25,101 bases of DNA from an uncultured Dorea sp. Lineage in GTDB: Bacteria; Bacillota; Clostridia; Lachnospirales; Lachnospiraceae. The DNA lies in NCBI GenBank assembly GCA_910585725.1, contig CAJUFA010000040.1:1-25101 (forward strand). The letters run 5' to 3'. Both the position numbers and the translations under genes were made by a program. Shown piece after piece: positions 1 through 7,241 of the stretch. Positions within the stretch are counted from its first letter, which is position 1, and each line of letters starts with the position of its first letter. Below the pieces are notes generated by a model. It was not told where the DNA came from, searched no databases, and was given only the letters and a program-made list of their open reading frames with translations.

Positions 1-1243
1 TGTATTCCAACGCCGCAACTGCTTCCTCAATCGCTTTCGCCATTTCGTCTACTTCATTCTGTTTTGTAATGTCTTTTTCATAATCCAGACTGCCCAATAC
101 ATTGTTGAGCGCTTCGACCGATACTGCAGTATATATAGATAGATCCTCCGGAATGCTTTTCACAATTTTATCCAATTCACTATAGTCAGCTTTTACGACC
201 TCTATTTTCAGCTGGCAGCCTTCGTCTGCTTGAGTATTCACGTTTTTCAAAGCGTTCTTTCCCGGATAATAAATAAGCGTGACAATGCTTTGATTTTCTA
301 TTACAAGCGGTTCTTCATTGAAAATAACATATGGGGTCTTATCCGTAGAAGTATAAGGACAATTCAAGTAAAGTTCGCTGTTGTCTACATGAACGCCTGC
401 GTGGGTAAATACTCCGTAACGGCATTGGGGTCCGTTTAAAGATACCTTACTATTTATAATTTCCAAACTTTTGTTTCTTGATGTAATTCCTCCCATAACA
501 TCATTGCCTCTTACATAAGCGTCAATCGTGCTGCTCTCAATGTGGACAGGAGCTCCACTCAAAGCTTCTGCGTTAGAATTAATGATAAGGCTCGAGTTTT
601 GGATTGAAAGCTTTCCTTTGTTCACAGAGACTCCCTGACTGCTGTTCAGGTTAAGAGAGGCTTCCTTTATTTCGACACTCTCTGTAAACACAGTATAAAT
701 TCCGTAGCTGAAACGATTAGGCGAAAATGTGTTGACGGTGACACCGCTAATTTCCACATTACACCATTGTGCGCCGATTCCAGCCACGGCATTTAGGTTC
801 AAAGTACCACCTCCACTGATCTTTAGAAGACACTCCTTATCAGAAGCAGACAAAAAAATCGCATGATTCCTCCCATAGTTTTTATCTGAATCAGGGTTGT
901 TCACTGTGATTGTATTCTCGCCCTTCACTTCAATTTCCACACTAATATCCATATAGACTTGCTCTGCTGAAAAGCAGATTGCCGGAGCTTTACTGCTTTC
1001 CTCCGTACTGATTGTTGCATTGTTTAAAATCAATTTATGTGGTTGCCCCACTGAAGACGGAGGTGTATAAGTGATGGTTCCTCCCCCTGCGGTATAGACG
1101 GTTTTTTCTTGTGGAAAGCCCTGACTAAAATCCAGTCCCTTTGAGGCATCTTCTAACTCTGCCGCCCGTGCTGTTAATGGAATTGATGACAGACATAGCG
1201 CTGCACAGAGAAAAAAAGCGCATACTTTATTTGATAATTTCAT
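1..1243 (-). CDS. Secreted beta-helix-like protein with C-terminal FIVAR-type helices, partial (3' end outside window)
   Basis: An open frame of 414 codons runs from ATG at 1243 to the left edge, so the C-terminus is missing. The first 27-28 residues are a typical Sec signal peptide (Lys-rich start, hydrophobic FFLCAALCLSS core, likely cleavage at ARA/A), so the protein is exported. Residues ~35-330 are a run of short strands rich in Asn, Ser and Gly with recurring I/V/L-x-I/L steps (VEISGVTVN, LSIQNSSLIINS, LEIINSKVSL). This is the look of a right-handed beta-helix, similar to Cthe_2159-type carbohydrate-binding proteins. The last ~60 visible residues are a helical, acidic segment resembling a FIVAR repeat (KADYSELDKIVKSIPED, then VEALNNVLGSLDY), common in large clostridial surface proteins. 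RBS GAAAGGA lies ~9 nt upstream. It follows the sulfatase remnant by 32 nt on the same strand. Function is not known; adhesion or glycan binding is an inference. Confidence 0.8.
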   Translation of the reverse strand, partial: MKLSNKVCAFFLCAALCLSSIPLTARAAELEDASKGLDFSQGFPQEKTVYTAGGGTITYTPPSSVGQPHKLILNNATISTEESSKAPAICFSAEQVYMDISVEIEVKGENTITVNNPDSDKNYGRNHAIFLSASDKECLLKISGGGTLNLNAVAGIGAQWCNVEISGVTVNTFSPNRFSYGIYTVFTESVEIKEASLNLNSSQGVSVNKGKLSIQNSSLIINSNAEALSGAPVHIESSTIDAYVRGNDVMGGITSRNKSLEIINSKVSLNGPQCRYGVFTHAGVHVDNSELYLNCPYTSTDKTPYVIFNEEPLVIENQSIVTLIYYPGKNALKNVNTQADEGCQLKIEVVKADYSELDKIVKSIPEDLSIYTAVSVEALNNVLGSLDYEKDITKQNEVDEMAKAIEEAVAALEY

Positions 1244-1275
1244 AATAGTCTTATCCTTTCTTTTGAAATTAAAAT

Positions 1276-1739
1276 TTATTTTGTACCGTTTGACGGCGTA
1301 AGCCCGATCCCCACGGACAATCCGCCCTTTTCACCCTTTTCAAAAAGCGAACCGTACTGAGAGTCTGATCCGCGTTTCATAGCGTACCTGCAAACACATT
1401 TTCTTCCATAAGACTGCTTTTCAAAACCGTCAGGTACAATTACAAAAATTTTACCTGACGCCGTCTGTTCTTCAAGACTCAGTCCCGGGTCTGCAATATC
1501 TTCCTGCGATACAAGTCCGCCTATACTGCCGTAATGGTCAATATGCGCATGGTAAAAAGCATTAAACCCAGTATTGCGCCAGAGACTTGGATTTGCAGTA
1601 TCGGGATTTCTGACGCTGCTTTGATGTCTGCAGTAGTTACAGCGCTCTGCCGGCAGCCGCGCATAATCAACGATACCGGCATTAATGTGGCCAACATTCT
1701 ACAGGCAACAGATTTATTTGATTTTTTCATATACTTCAT
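1276..1739 (-). pseudogene. Alkyl/aryl-sulfatase (MBL fold, SdsA1/BDS1 type) remnant, frameshifted and internally deleted
   Basis: The ATG at 1739 opens a signal/lipoprotein-like start (MKKSNKSVACRMLATLMPV...RGC), but that frame ends uselessly at 1521. A second frame, readable from about 1620 down to a TAA at 1276-1278, matches the alkyl-sulfatase family in pieces. NPDTANPSLWRN resembles the conserved N-terminal block of the enzyme. It is joined directly to FYHAHIDHYGSIGGLVSQED, the zinc-binding HxHxDH region, and then to IFVIVPDGFEKQS, YAMKRGSDSQYGSLF and GIGLTPSNGTK. In intact ~650-residue enzymes roughly a hundred residues separate the first two blocks, and a long dimerisation and SCP2-like C-terminus follows. 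So the fragment carries a frameshift, a large internal deletion and a 3' truncation. It cannot be active. The assignment rests on remembered family motifs. Confidence 0.75.
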
Positions 1740-1757
1740 CTTTTCACATACTTCATC
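1724..1757. repeat. 17-bp tandem duplication over the start of the sulfatase remnant
   Basis: TTTTCATATACTTCATC at 1724-1740 is followed at once by TTTTCACATACTTCATC at 1741-1757, with one mismatch. On the minus strand this duplicates the start-codon region (GATGAAGTAT-A/G-TGAAAA). It leaves a second ATG upstream that runs into TGA within a few codons, another sign of decay in this gene. Confidence 0.85.
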
Positions 1758-1824
1758 CCTTCATTCTTATTTTTTTGACAATAATATTAAATATAATAGA
1801 CTTAAAACAGAAAACAATATTTTT

Positions 1825-1853
1825 GGCAAGAACGTCGATTTTCTGGCAAGAAC
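1825..1853. promoter_or_regulatory. Direct repeat, candidate LytTR-regulator operator
   Basis: GGCAAGAAC occurs at 1825-1833 and again at 1845-1853, two direct copies 20 bp apart (two helical turns), about 40 bp before the -10 of the response-regulator gene. On the other strand each copy reads GA-C/T-GTTCTTGCC. LytTR proteins of the AgrA/ComE type bind paired direct repeats of about 9 bp with centres 21-22 bp apart and a GTT core. The spacing and core are close but not exact. Autoregulation by the adjacent regulator is inferred. Confidence 0.4.
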
Positions 1854-1866
1854 ATCATGTGAATTT

Positions 1867-1895
1867 TAAGAAAAAAGCCCGTTTTGTGCTATAAT
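1867..1895 (+). promoter_or_regulatory. Probable promoter of the LytTR two-component pair
   Basis: A perfect TATAAT at 1890-1895 lies 38 nt before the proposed TTG start. The -35 position at the right distance (TAAGAA, 1867-1872) is poor, which fits a promoter that needs an activator bound at the upstream repeat. Confidence 0.45.
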
Positions 1896-1933
1896 TGTAT
1901 AAGATTTTTGTATAGATAGAGGTGAAATCAATT

Positions 1934-2737
1934 TTGAAAATTGCTTTAGTGGACGACGAACAGAAAAGCCTGGACGAAATAAAACAGCTCTGCAGCAGCT
2001 TTGAAGAAAACACCGGATATCCTGTGAAGACATTCCTTTTCGACAGCGGAGAAGAATTTCTCGCAGCGTTTCAGGCCGGCTGCTTTGACCTTGTGTTCAT
2101 GGACATCTACATGGAAAACATGAACGGGGTTTCCGCCGCTCTGGAAATGCGCAGGCAAGACAGCGGCTGCCTCCTTGTATTCCTAACCTCCAGCATGGAA
2201 TTTATGCCGGACGCTTTCTCCTGCCATGCCTTTGAATATGTCACAAAACCCTTCTCCAAAGAGCGCATTTTTGACGTACTGTCGGACGCCGTGAAGATCC
2301 TGCCGCAGGAACAGAAATATATGGAGCTTATAGCCGACCGAAAGTCCATCCGTATATTCTTTGACGAGATCGTCTCCGCCGTCACAGACGCGCACTATCT
2401 TGATATAACTCTTGCAAACGGAAAGAAACTGCACTGCCGCTTGACCATGTCGGAATTTCTAAAAAAAACAGACGGCGACTCCCGCTTCATACCTGTCAAC
2501 AAAGGAATTGCCGCGAACGCCAAATATATCCTCGAATTTAAAATGGGTTGCTGCACCATGGAAAACGGCGCAAAATTCCCGGTACGTGTGCGTGACAGCG
2601 CTAAAGTCGAGCAGATGGCAAGGGATTATCATTTTGAGAAAATACGCAAACGTCAGACACGCTCTGCCGGATATTCTGCGCCAGATGGTTCTGCGGTATG
2701 CGGCATAGAAAGGGGACATAATAATGGATATAAATAA
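1934..2737 (+). CDS. LytTR-family response regulator (AgrA/ComE type)
   Basis: This is a cytoplasmic transcription regulator. Residues 1-~120 form a receiver domain: the acidic pocket is in KIALVDDEQKS, the phospho-acceptor Asp57 is in FMDIYME, the T/S switch is in FLTSS, and the conserved Lys is at ~105 in VTKPF. Residues ~140-240 are a LytTR DNA-binding domain, including HYLDITLANGKKLHCRL, SRFIPVNKGIAANAKYI and the FPVRVRDSAKVEQM end. I chose TTG at 1934 (protein MKIALVDDEQ...) because AGAGGTG at 1917-1923 sits at the right distance. A GTG at 1922 lies inside that RBS and would add four residues. The last codons overlap the sensor-kinase gene by 14 nt, so the two are translationally coupled. 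The kinase partner is frameshifted, so the regulator may be orphaned. No AgrB/AgrD-type peptide gene or obvious target is visible nearby. Confidence 0.9.
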   Translation: MKIALVDDEQKSLDEIKQLCSSFEENTGYPVKTFLFDSGEEFLAAFQAGCFDLVFMDIYMENMNGVSAALEMRRQDSGCLLVFLTSSMEFMPDAFSCHAFEYVTKPFSKERIFDVLSDAVKILPQEQKYMELIADRKSIRIFFDEIVSAVTDAHYLDITLANGKKLHCRLTMSEFLKKTDGDSRFIPVNKGIAANAKYILEFKMGCCTMENGAKFPVRVRDSAKVEQMARDYHFEKIRKRQTRSAGYSAPDGSAVCGIERGHNNGYK

Positions 2738-4039
2738 ATTCTTGTCGGCGCTGCTGCAATTCCTGATTCTCCTGCCCGGCGCGGTATCCTGCTACCTGCC
2801 GGCAAAAAACCGGATGAAATATTCTCCCACAAAGACTGCCGCTCTGTGTCTGGCAGTAATCCTGCCTTATTCCGCTGCCGCAGCCTTGCTTTGCACTCTC
2901 TTTTCCGTCAACCCGAGTCTGCTCCTGCTTACGTCCCTCGTATTATTCTTTTTTCTGTATCGCCGCACGGTGGATCTGGAGCTTTCCTGCACCCTCGCCA
3001 TCTATGTGGGGGTCTGCGCCATAGAAACCTTCCCCATACAGTTCTCCTTTTCCTTTGACGCCATCCTGCACCCGACGTCAGGCGCGGCGGAGTTCTCCCC
3101 TGAGGCAGCTCTTTTTCGGCTATTGCTCTCCTCACTGCTGCTTGCAGCTTTCGTCTACCCCACCACGCACCATTTACCGTTGGCGGTGGACAGCCTTATC
3201 TTTCCAAAGATATGGTATTCCACGGTAGCTCTTTCCTCCGTATTTCTCATCTACAATACGCTTGCCGTTCCGCTGTCCTACAGCACCCTCCATGCAGGAC
3301 GGATACTATGGCTCTTTCCATTATTTGAAGCAGGCGCATTCACAGTGCTTGTGGCGATCTATGTACTTTTTTACAGGGATACAAACATCATATTGGAACA
3401 CGTAAAACTTGGGGAACAAACGAAGATCTTTGAAATACAGTCGCGCCAGTACCGCGCCCTGCAGGAACATATACGTCAGACTGCAAGGCTGCGCCATGAC
3501 TTCCGCCATTCCGTCCGGCTGCTTGTCACCCTTGCGGAAAAGGGCGACATCGATAGCATCCGGGCACACCTTGCAGAGTATGAAGTCACCCTCCTGGAAA
3601 ACGTACCTTTAAACTACTGTGCCAATGCCGTACTGAACGCCCTGTTCGGCTACTACCATGAGACGGCTGTTTCTGCAGGAATTCGCACAGACTGGCATAT
3701 TGCACTGCCGGATCCTCTTCCCTTTTTAGAACTTGACATGGCGGCGCTTTTCGGAAACCTCATCGAGAATGCCCTCGCAGGATGTGAGACCGCCCTCCGG
3801 AGGCTCGGTACTTCTGCCTTACCACGGAAGTCTGCCATGGAAACAGTCTGTATATTGTCTCCACCAACAGCTTCGACGGAAATATCAGGAAAAGCAGGGC
3901 CGGGTACTGTTCCACCAAACACAGCGGAACTGGAATCGGTCTCACCTCTATTTTGGCCATCTCAGAAAAATACGGCGGCTCCGCAAAAGCCTCAAACAGT
4001 GATACAGAATTTTTTGTGGATGTGGCGCTGAAGATATAA
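2724..4039 (+). pseudogene. AgrC-like sensor histidine kinase, frameshifted in the ATPase domain
   Basis: Residues 1-~225 are a polytopic membrane sensor with about six hydrophobic segments (such as SLLLLTSLVLFFFLY and ILWLFPLFEAGAFTVLVAIY). A helical linker follows, then the phospho-acceptor box with LRHDFRH near residue 257 and the N-box GNLIENALAGC near 350. After that the frame goes astray and stops at 4031. The lost 3' part is readable one frame over from about 3797: DRPPEARYFCLTTEV, GNSLYIVSTNSFDG, STKHSGTGIGLTSI (the G-box) and SDTEFFVDVALKI, ending TAA 4037-4039. Restoring one base in the CCC run around 3793 rebuilds a normal HATPase_c_5 domain. The frame-0 product lacks the ATP lid and G-box and should not phosphorylate. 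A sequencing error is the main alternative. RBS AAAGGGG lies 6 nt upstream. Confidence 0.85.
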
Positions 4040-4142
4040 GGATGTACGCAGATTGAATCGGAACGACCTCTCACGCAGACGAGGGAATATTCCAGTGAAC
4101 TGACTGCCGACGGAATCTAAGACGTGCAGCAGAGGTTACTGG

Positions 4143-4171
4143 TTGCAGCCAGATCATAATTCCCGTATAAT
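4143..4171 (+). promoter_or_regulatory. Sigma-A promoter of the HAD phosphatase gene
   Basis: TTGCAG (4143-4148), a 17-bp spacer and TATAAT (4166-4171) lie 21 nt before the start codon. An AGGAGGG RBS is at 4181-4187. Confidence 0.75.
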
Positions 4172-4192
4172 AAAATAAAAAGGAGGGAAATA

Positions 4193-5029
4193 ATGAGCAG
4201 AACATTATTTGTGTCAGACTTGGACGGTACACTTTTAAATAAACACGATCGAATCAATCCGGAAAGCATCAAGATCATCAATGATCTGGTGAGTAAGGGT
4301 ATGCTGTTTACCTATGCGACGGCAAGATCATTATCTTCCGCTTCTGTCGTAACACAGGGATTATCGACCGACATCCCGGTAATCGTATATAACGGAGCAT
4401 TTATTCTCCATCCAGCTACCGGCGAGATATTGTCCAGAGAAGGCTTTCTGGAAGAAGAGACGGAAGAAATCATAGAAGTAATGGACAAGTTCCATATCAG
4501 CCCCCTGGTCTATTCCTTTGTAGAAAATGTCGAAAAAGTGTCCTGGAGCGTGTCAAAGGAAAATGAAGGGATCCGCAGATATTTAAATCTTAGAAAGGGA
4601 GACCGCCGGCTTCGTCCGATCTCATCCAGAAAGGAATTGTATCAAGGAGACATGTTTTATTTTACCTGTATCGGAGAAAAGGATGAGTTACAGCCGATAT
4701 ATGATATCCTGGCACAAGACGGCAGATTCCGCTGTACAATCCAGCAAGAACTCTATAGACCGGAATACTGGTGTGAGATCATGCCTGCTAAAGCAACAAA
4801 AGCAGAGGCGATCCGGAAACTAAAGGAAATCCGGCGCTGTGACCGTGTGGTATCTTTCGGTGACGCAATCAACGATATTCCTATGTTCGAAATATCAGAT
4901 GAATGCTATGCGGTAGAAAACGCCGTCGACGAACTGAAAGCGATCGCAGACAAAGTAATCGGAAGCAACGAAAACGACGGAGTTGCAAAATGGCTCTATG
5001 AAAATAATTATAGCCTTCTCAAATCCTGA
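4193..5029 (+). CDS. HAD superfamily IIB hydrolase (Cof-type sugar-phosphate/FMN phosphatase)
   Basis: This is a 278-residue cytoplasmic phosphatase of the Cof/YbiV type, of normal length. Motif I is SDLDGTLLN (nucleophile Asp9, acid/base Asp11). Motif II Thr/Ser lies near 40 (TYATARS). The C2-type cap spans ~85-195, motif III Lys lies in PAKATKAEAIRKL, and motif IV is GDAINDIPMFE. Cof proteins hydrolyse small phosphometabolites (sugar phosphates, FMN, PLP), and substrate cannot be read from sequence. The gene is a monocistronic unit with its own consensus promoter and AGGAGGG RBS. It converges on the ribosomal protein operon, from which it is separated by a strong hairpin. Confidence 0.9.
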   Translation: MSRTLFVSDLDGTLLNKHDRINPESIKIINDLVSKGMLFTYATARSLSSASVVTQGLSTDIPVIVYNGAFILHPATGEILSREGFLEEETEEIIEVMDKFHISPLVYSFVENVEKVSWSVSKENEGIRRYLNLRKGDRRLRPISSRKELYQGDMFYFTCIGEKDELQPIYDILAQDGRFRCTIQQELYRPEYWCEIMPAKATKAEAIRKLKEIRRCDRVVSFGDAINDIPMFEISDECYAVENAVDELKAIADKVIGSNENDGVAKWLYENNYSLLKS

Positions 5030-5064
5030 GACGCTTGCTGTTTTTAAAGGAAGTATCAAAAAAA

Positions 5065-5119
5065 CTGCCGGGAAACCCTGCTTTGTACAATATCCGTACA
5101 AATATAGATTTCCCGGCAG
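5065..5119 (-). terminator. Terminator of the rpmG-secE-nusG-rplKA operon
   Basis: CTGCCGGGAAA (5065-5075) pairs perfectly with TTTCCCGGCAG (5109-5119), and an inner TTGTAC/GTACAA stem extends it. Read on the minus strand the hairpin is followed by seven T (5058-5064), a classic intrinsic terminator 37 nt past rplA. On the plus strand it is followed by TCTCTCTT, so it may also stop the phosphatase transcript. Confidence 0.9.
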
Positions 5120-5155
5120 TCTCTCTTATATCTTATTCAATCAGCTCTCATCTTT

Positions 5156-5848
5156 CTAAGACAGTCTCATAGGATTGATCTTAACGCCAGGTCCCATAGT
5201 GGAGCTAAGTGTCACGCTCTTTAAGAACTGACCCTTTACTGCCGCCGGCCTTGCCTTAATGATAGCCTCAATAAGCGTCTGGAAGTTGTCCGTAATCTGT
5301 TCTTCGGTAAAGGATGCTTTACCCAATGGCACATGGATAATATTTGCTCTGTCAAGTCTGTACTCAATCTTACCGGCTTTGATATCCTGGATCGCCTTTG
5401 CAACGTCCATGGTTACCGTGCCAGCCTTCGGGTTCGGCATAAGTCCTTTTGGTCCAAGGATACGTCCAAGACGTCCGACAATACCCATCATGTCCGGCGT
5501 AGCAACTACTACGTCAAATTCAAACCAGTTCTCATTCTGAATCTTCGGAATCAGCTCGTCTCCTCCTACATAATCCGCACCGGCTGCCTTAGCCTCTTCA
5601 GCCTTAGCATCCTTTGCAAATACAAGGATACGAACCTTCTTACCTGTTCCGTGCGGAAGTACAACCGCACCACGGATCTGCTGATCAGCGTGACGTCCGT
5701 CACATCCGGTTCTGATATGAGCCTCAATTGTCTCATCGAATTTTGCAACTGCAGTCTTTTTTACTAATGACACCGCGTCAGCTACATCATAGAGCGTTCC
5801 TCTGTTGACAGCTTTCGCAGCTTCTACATATTTCTTTCCTCTTTTCAT
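5156..5848 (-). CDS. rplA: 50S ribosomal protein L1
   Basis: The 230-residue protein matches bacterial L1 along its whole length. It has the N-terminal MKRGKKYVEAAKAVNRG, the RNA-binding block VVLPHGTGKKVRILVFA, PDMMGIVGRLGRILGPKGLMPNPKAGTV in the second domain (written here only as landmarks ~115-145), and the C-terminal TLSSTMGPGVKINP. L1 forms the mobile stalk at the 23S E-site and in many bacteria represses its own operon. AGGAGG at 5857-5862 sits 8 nt upstream of the start. It is the last gene of the operon: a terminator follows, and rplJ-rplL is absent, which departs from the common rplKAJL order. Confidence 0.98.
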   Translation of the reverse strand: MKRGKKYVEAAKAVNRGTLYDVADAVSLVKKTAVAKFDETIEAHIRTGCDGRHADQQIRGAVVLPHGTGKKVRILVFAKDAKAEEAKAAGADYVGGDELIPKIQNENWFEFDVVVATPDMMGIVGRLGRILGPKGLMPNPKAGTVTMDVAKAIQDIKAGKIEYRLDRANIIHVPLGKASFTEEQITDNFQTLIEAIIKARPAAVKGQFLKSVTLSSTMGPGVKINPMRLS

Positions 5849-5863
5849 CTAAATAACCTCCTT

Positions 5864-5890
5864 GTGGTATTGCCGGGATAACCCTCCCAC
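5864..5890 (-). promoter_or_regulatory. Candidate L1 operator, copy upstream of rplA
   Basis: On the minus strand the mRNA reads GTGG-GA-GGG-TTAT-CCC-GGCAATA-CCAC: a 4-bp lower helix, an asymmetric GA/GGCAATA internal loop and a 3-bp upper helix. The AGGAGG ribosome binding site of rplA begins 1 nt after it. The same element with a longer upper helix precedes rplK. Confidence 0.6.
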
Positions 5891-5910
5891 TTACTCGTTT
5901 TACAATTTCT

Positions 5911-5977
5911 GCTCGAAAGTACCTCGCTTAGTCTCGGTAACAGCATTCGCACTAAGCTCGAAAGCACCTCGCTAAGT
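5911..5977. repeat. 22-bp direct repeat in the rplK-rplA spacer
   Basis: GCTCGAAAGTACCTCGCTTAGT (5911-5932) recurs at 5956-5977 with two mismatches, 45 bp apart. The second copy and its flank also form an imperfect GCACTTAG/CTTAGTGC inverted repeat. It fills most of the 132-nt gap between the rplK stop and the rplA leader element. Origin is unknown: a small dispersed repeat or decayed duplication. Confidence 0.75.
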
Positions 5978-5980
5978 GCT

Positions 5981-6406
5981 CTATGCTTCTACTTTTACGC
6001 CCATGCTGCGGCAGGTGCCTGCTATCATGCTCATTGCCGCTTCTACTGTCGCCGCGTTTAGATCAGGCATCTTTGTCTCTGCGATCTCTCTTATCTGAGC
6101 CTGGGTGATTGTAGCAACCTTATTCTTATTCGGAACGCCTGAACCAGACTTAATATTACATGCTTTCTTAATCAGAACCGCAGCCGGCGGCGTCTTGGTG
6201 ATAAAGCTGAAACTTCTGTCATTGTAAACGGTGATAACTACAGGAATAACCAGATCTCCCTGATCTGCCGTTCTTGCATTGAACTGCTTTGTAAATTCAA
6301 CGATATTCACACCATGCTGTCCAAGCGCAGGTCCAACCGGTGGTGCCGGCGTTGCTTTTCCTGCCGGAATCTGTAACTTGATATAACCTTCTACTTTTTT
6401 TGCCAT
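5981..6406 (-). CDS. rplK: 50S ribosomal protein L11
   Basis: This is a 141-residue protein of exactly the usual L11 length. The N-terminal domain has KLQIPAGKATPAPPVGPALGQHG, here residues ~8-30 (proline-rich, contacts the GTPase centre). The C-terminal RNA-binding domain ends in AAMSMIAGTCRSMGVKVEA. I start at ATG 6406 (MAKKVEGYIK) because AGGAGG at 6415-6420 is 8 nt away. An ATG at 6412 is only 2 nt from it. L11 binds the 23S GTPase-associated region and is needed for the stringent response. It lies between nusG and rplA on one transcript. Confidence 0.98.
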   Translation of the reverse strand: MAKKVEGYIKLQIPAGKATPAPPVGPALGQHGVNIVEFTKQFNARTADQGDLVIPVVITVYNDRSFSFITKTPPAAVLIKKACNIKSGSGVPNKNKVATITQAQIREIAETKMPDLNAATVEAAMSMIAGTCRSMGVKVEA

Positions 6407-6421
6407 TTTCATTACCTCCTT

Positions 6422-6453
6422 GTGGTATTGCCGGGGAGTCATACCCCTCCCAC
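6422..6453 (-). promoter_or_regulatory. Candidate L1 operator, copy upstream of rplK
   Basis: The mRNA reads GTGG-GA-GGGG-loop-CCCC-GGCAATA-CCAC, then AAGGAGG of rplK. The lower helix and the GA/GGCAATA internal loop are identical to the copy before rplA, while the upper helix has one extra pair and a different loop, so structure is kept while sequence changes. Its position over the rplK start fits the known L1 autoregulation of L11-L1 operons by mimicry of the 23S site. Confidence 0.65.
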
Positions 6454-6469
6454 TAATTTTGATTCTCTC

Positions 6470-6985
6470 TTACATCTTCTTAACATCTGCGAAACTAATC
6501 TCAACCGGCGTCTCTCGGCCAAACAGTTCAACATTGATTGTAAGACTTTGTTTCTGCAAGTTCACGGCTTGAATTACGCCGACGGTATCTGCCCATGCCC
6601 CGGCGATAACCTGAATCATATCGCCTTCCGCAAAATCCACTACCACATTCTCGCGCTTGATTCCAAGCGGCGCCATCTCAACATCTGTGAGCGGAACCGG
6701 CTTCGAACCAGGCCCTACAAATCCCGTAACGCCCCTGGTATTACGAACAACATACCACGTATCATCATTCATAATCATATGAATCAATACGTATCCAGGA
6801 AACATCTTTTTCTGCGCCGCTTTCTGAACGCCGTTCTTTAATTCGACGACGTCCTGCATCGGAACCCGAACCTCCAGGATCTGCTCTTCTAAATGCCTGT
6901 TCTCTATCGTCTTATCAATGTTGGCCTTTACTTTGTTCTCATATCCGGAATAGGTATGCACTACATACCATTTTGCTTCTGACAT
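6470..6985 (-). CDS. nusG: Transcription termination/antitermination factor NusG
   Basis: The 171-residue protein has the NGN domain (WYVVHTYSGYENKVKANI, then KKMFPGYVLIHM and a TRGVTGFVG segment) and a C-terminal KOW domain (DFAEGDMIQVIAGAWADT...GRETPVEISFADVKKM). NusG binds the RNA polymerase clamp and modulates pausing, termination and coupling to ribosomes. AAAGGTGAG lies about 5 nt before the ATG. It is 33 nt after secE and is followed by the rplK leader element. Confidence 0.98.
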   Translation of the reverse strand: MSEAKWYVVHTYSGYENKVKANIDKTIENRHLEEQILEVRVPMQDVVELKNGVQKAAQKKMFPGYVLIHMIMNDDTWYVVRNTRGVTGFVGPGSKPVPLTDVEMAPLGIKRENVVVDFAEGDMIQVIAGAWADTVGVIQAVNLQKQSLTINVELFGRETPVEISFADVKKM

Positions 6986-7018
6986 AAACTCACCTTTCCT
7001 GCCTGCAGACCCTCAACG

Positions 7019-7219
7019 TTACCTGACCAGTAGATCCACTCCATACTGAGCCGCGAAATCAACAATCGCAATAATCACACCTAACGCTACGGATACAAAA
7101 ACAACCGCTCCCGTCTGCTTTGCCACTGTCTTCTTATCTGTCCATATGATCTTCTTGAACTCGCTGTTGACACCTTTGAACCAGCTCTGTTTCTGTGCCT
7201 TCTGTGTCTTCTCGCTCAT
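7019..7219 (-). CDS. secE: Preprotein translocase subunit SecE
   Basis: The protein has 66 residues with the single-membrane-segment form of Gram-positive SecE. A charged N-terminus contains the amphipathic FKGVNSEFKKIIWTDKKTV helix, and one transmembrane helix (VVFVSVALGVIIAIVDFAAQ) follows. It clamps SecY in the export channel. ATG 7219 (MSEKTQ) is preferred over GTG 7228, because AAGGAG is 8 nt from the former and directly abuts the latter. It occupies the standard place between rpmG and nusG. Confidence 0.95.
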   Translation of the reverse strand: MSEKTQKAQKQSWFKGVNSEFKKIIWTDKKTVAKQTGAVVFVSVALGVIIAIVDFAAQYGVDLLVR

Positions 7220-7241
7220 GACAACCACTCCTTTACAGCGA

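Noticed and set aside
1534..1869. 111-codon plus-strand frame over the sulfatase remnant and upstream region
   Set aside because: It is antisense to recognisable alkyl-sulfatase blocks and crosses the response-regulator promoter region; no RBS.
4040..4142. Possible small agrD-like peptide gene after the two-component pair
   Set aside because: The only short frames lack an RBS, a hydrophobic or amphipathic leader and the Cys expected of an autoinducing peptide.
5333..5767. 144-codon plus-strand frame inside rplA
   Set aside because: It is antisense to a certain ribosomal protein gene, with no promoter or RBS.
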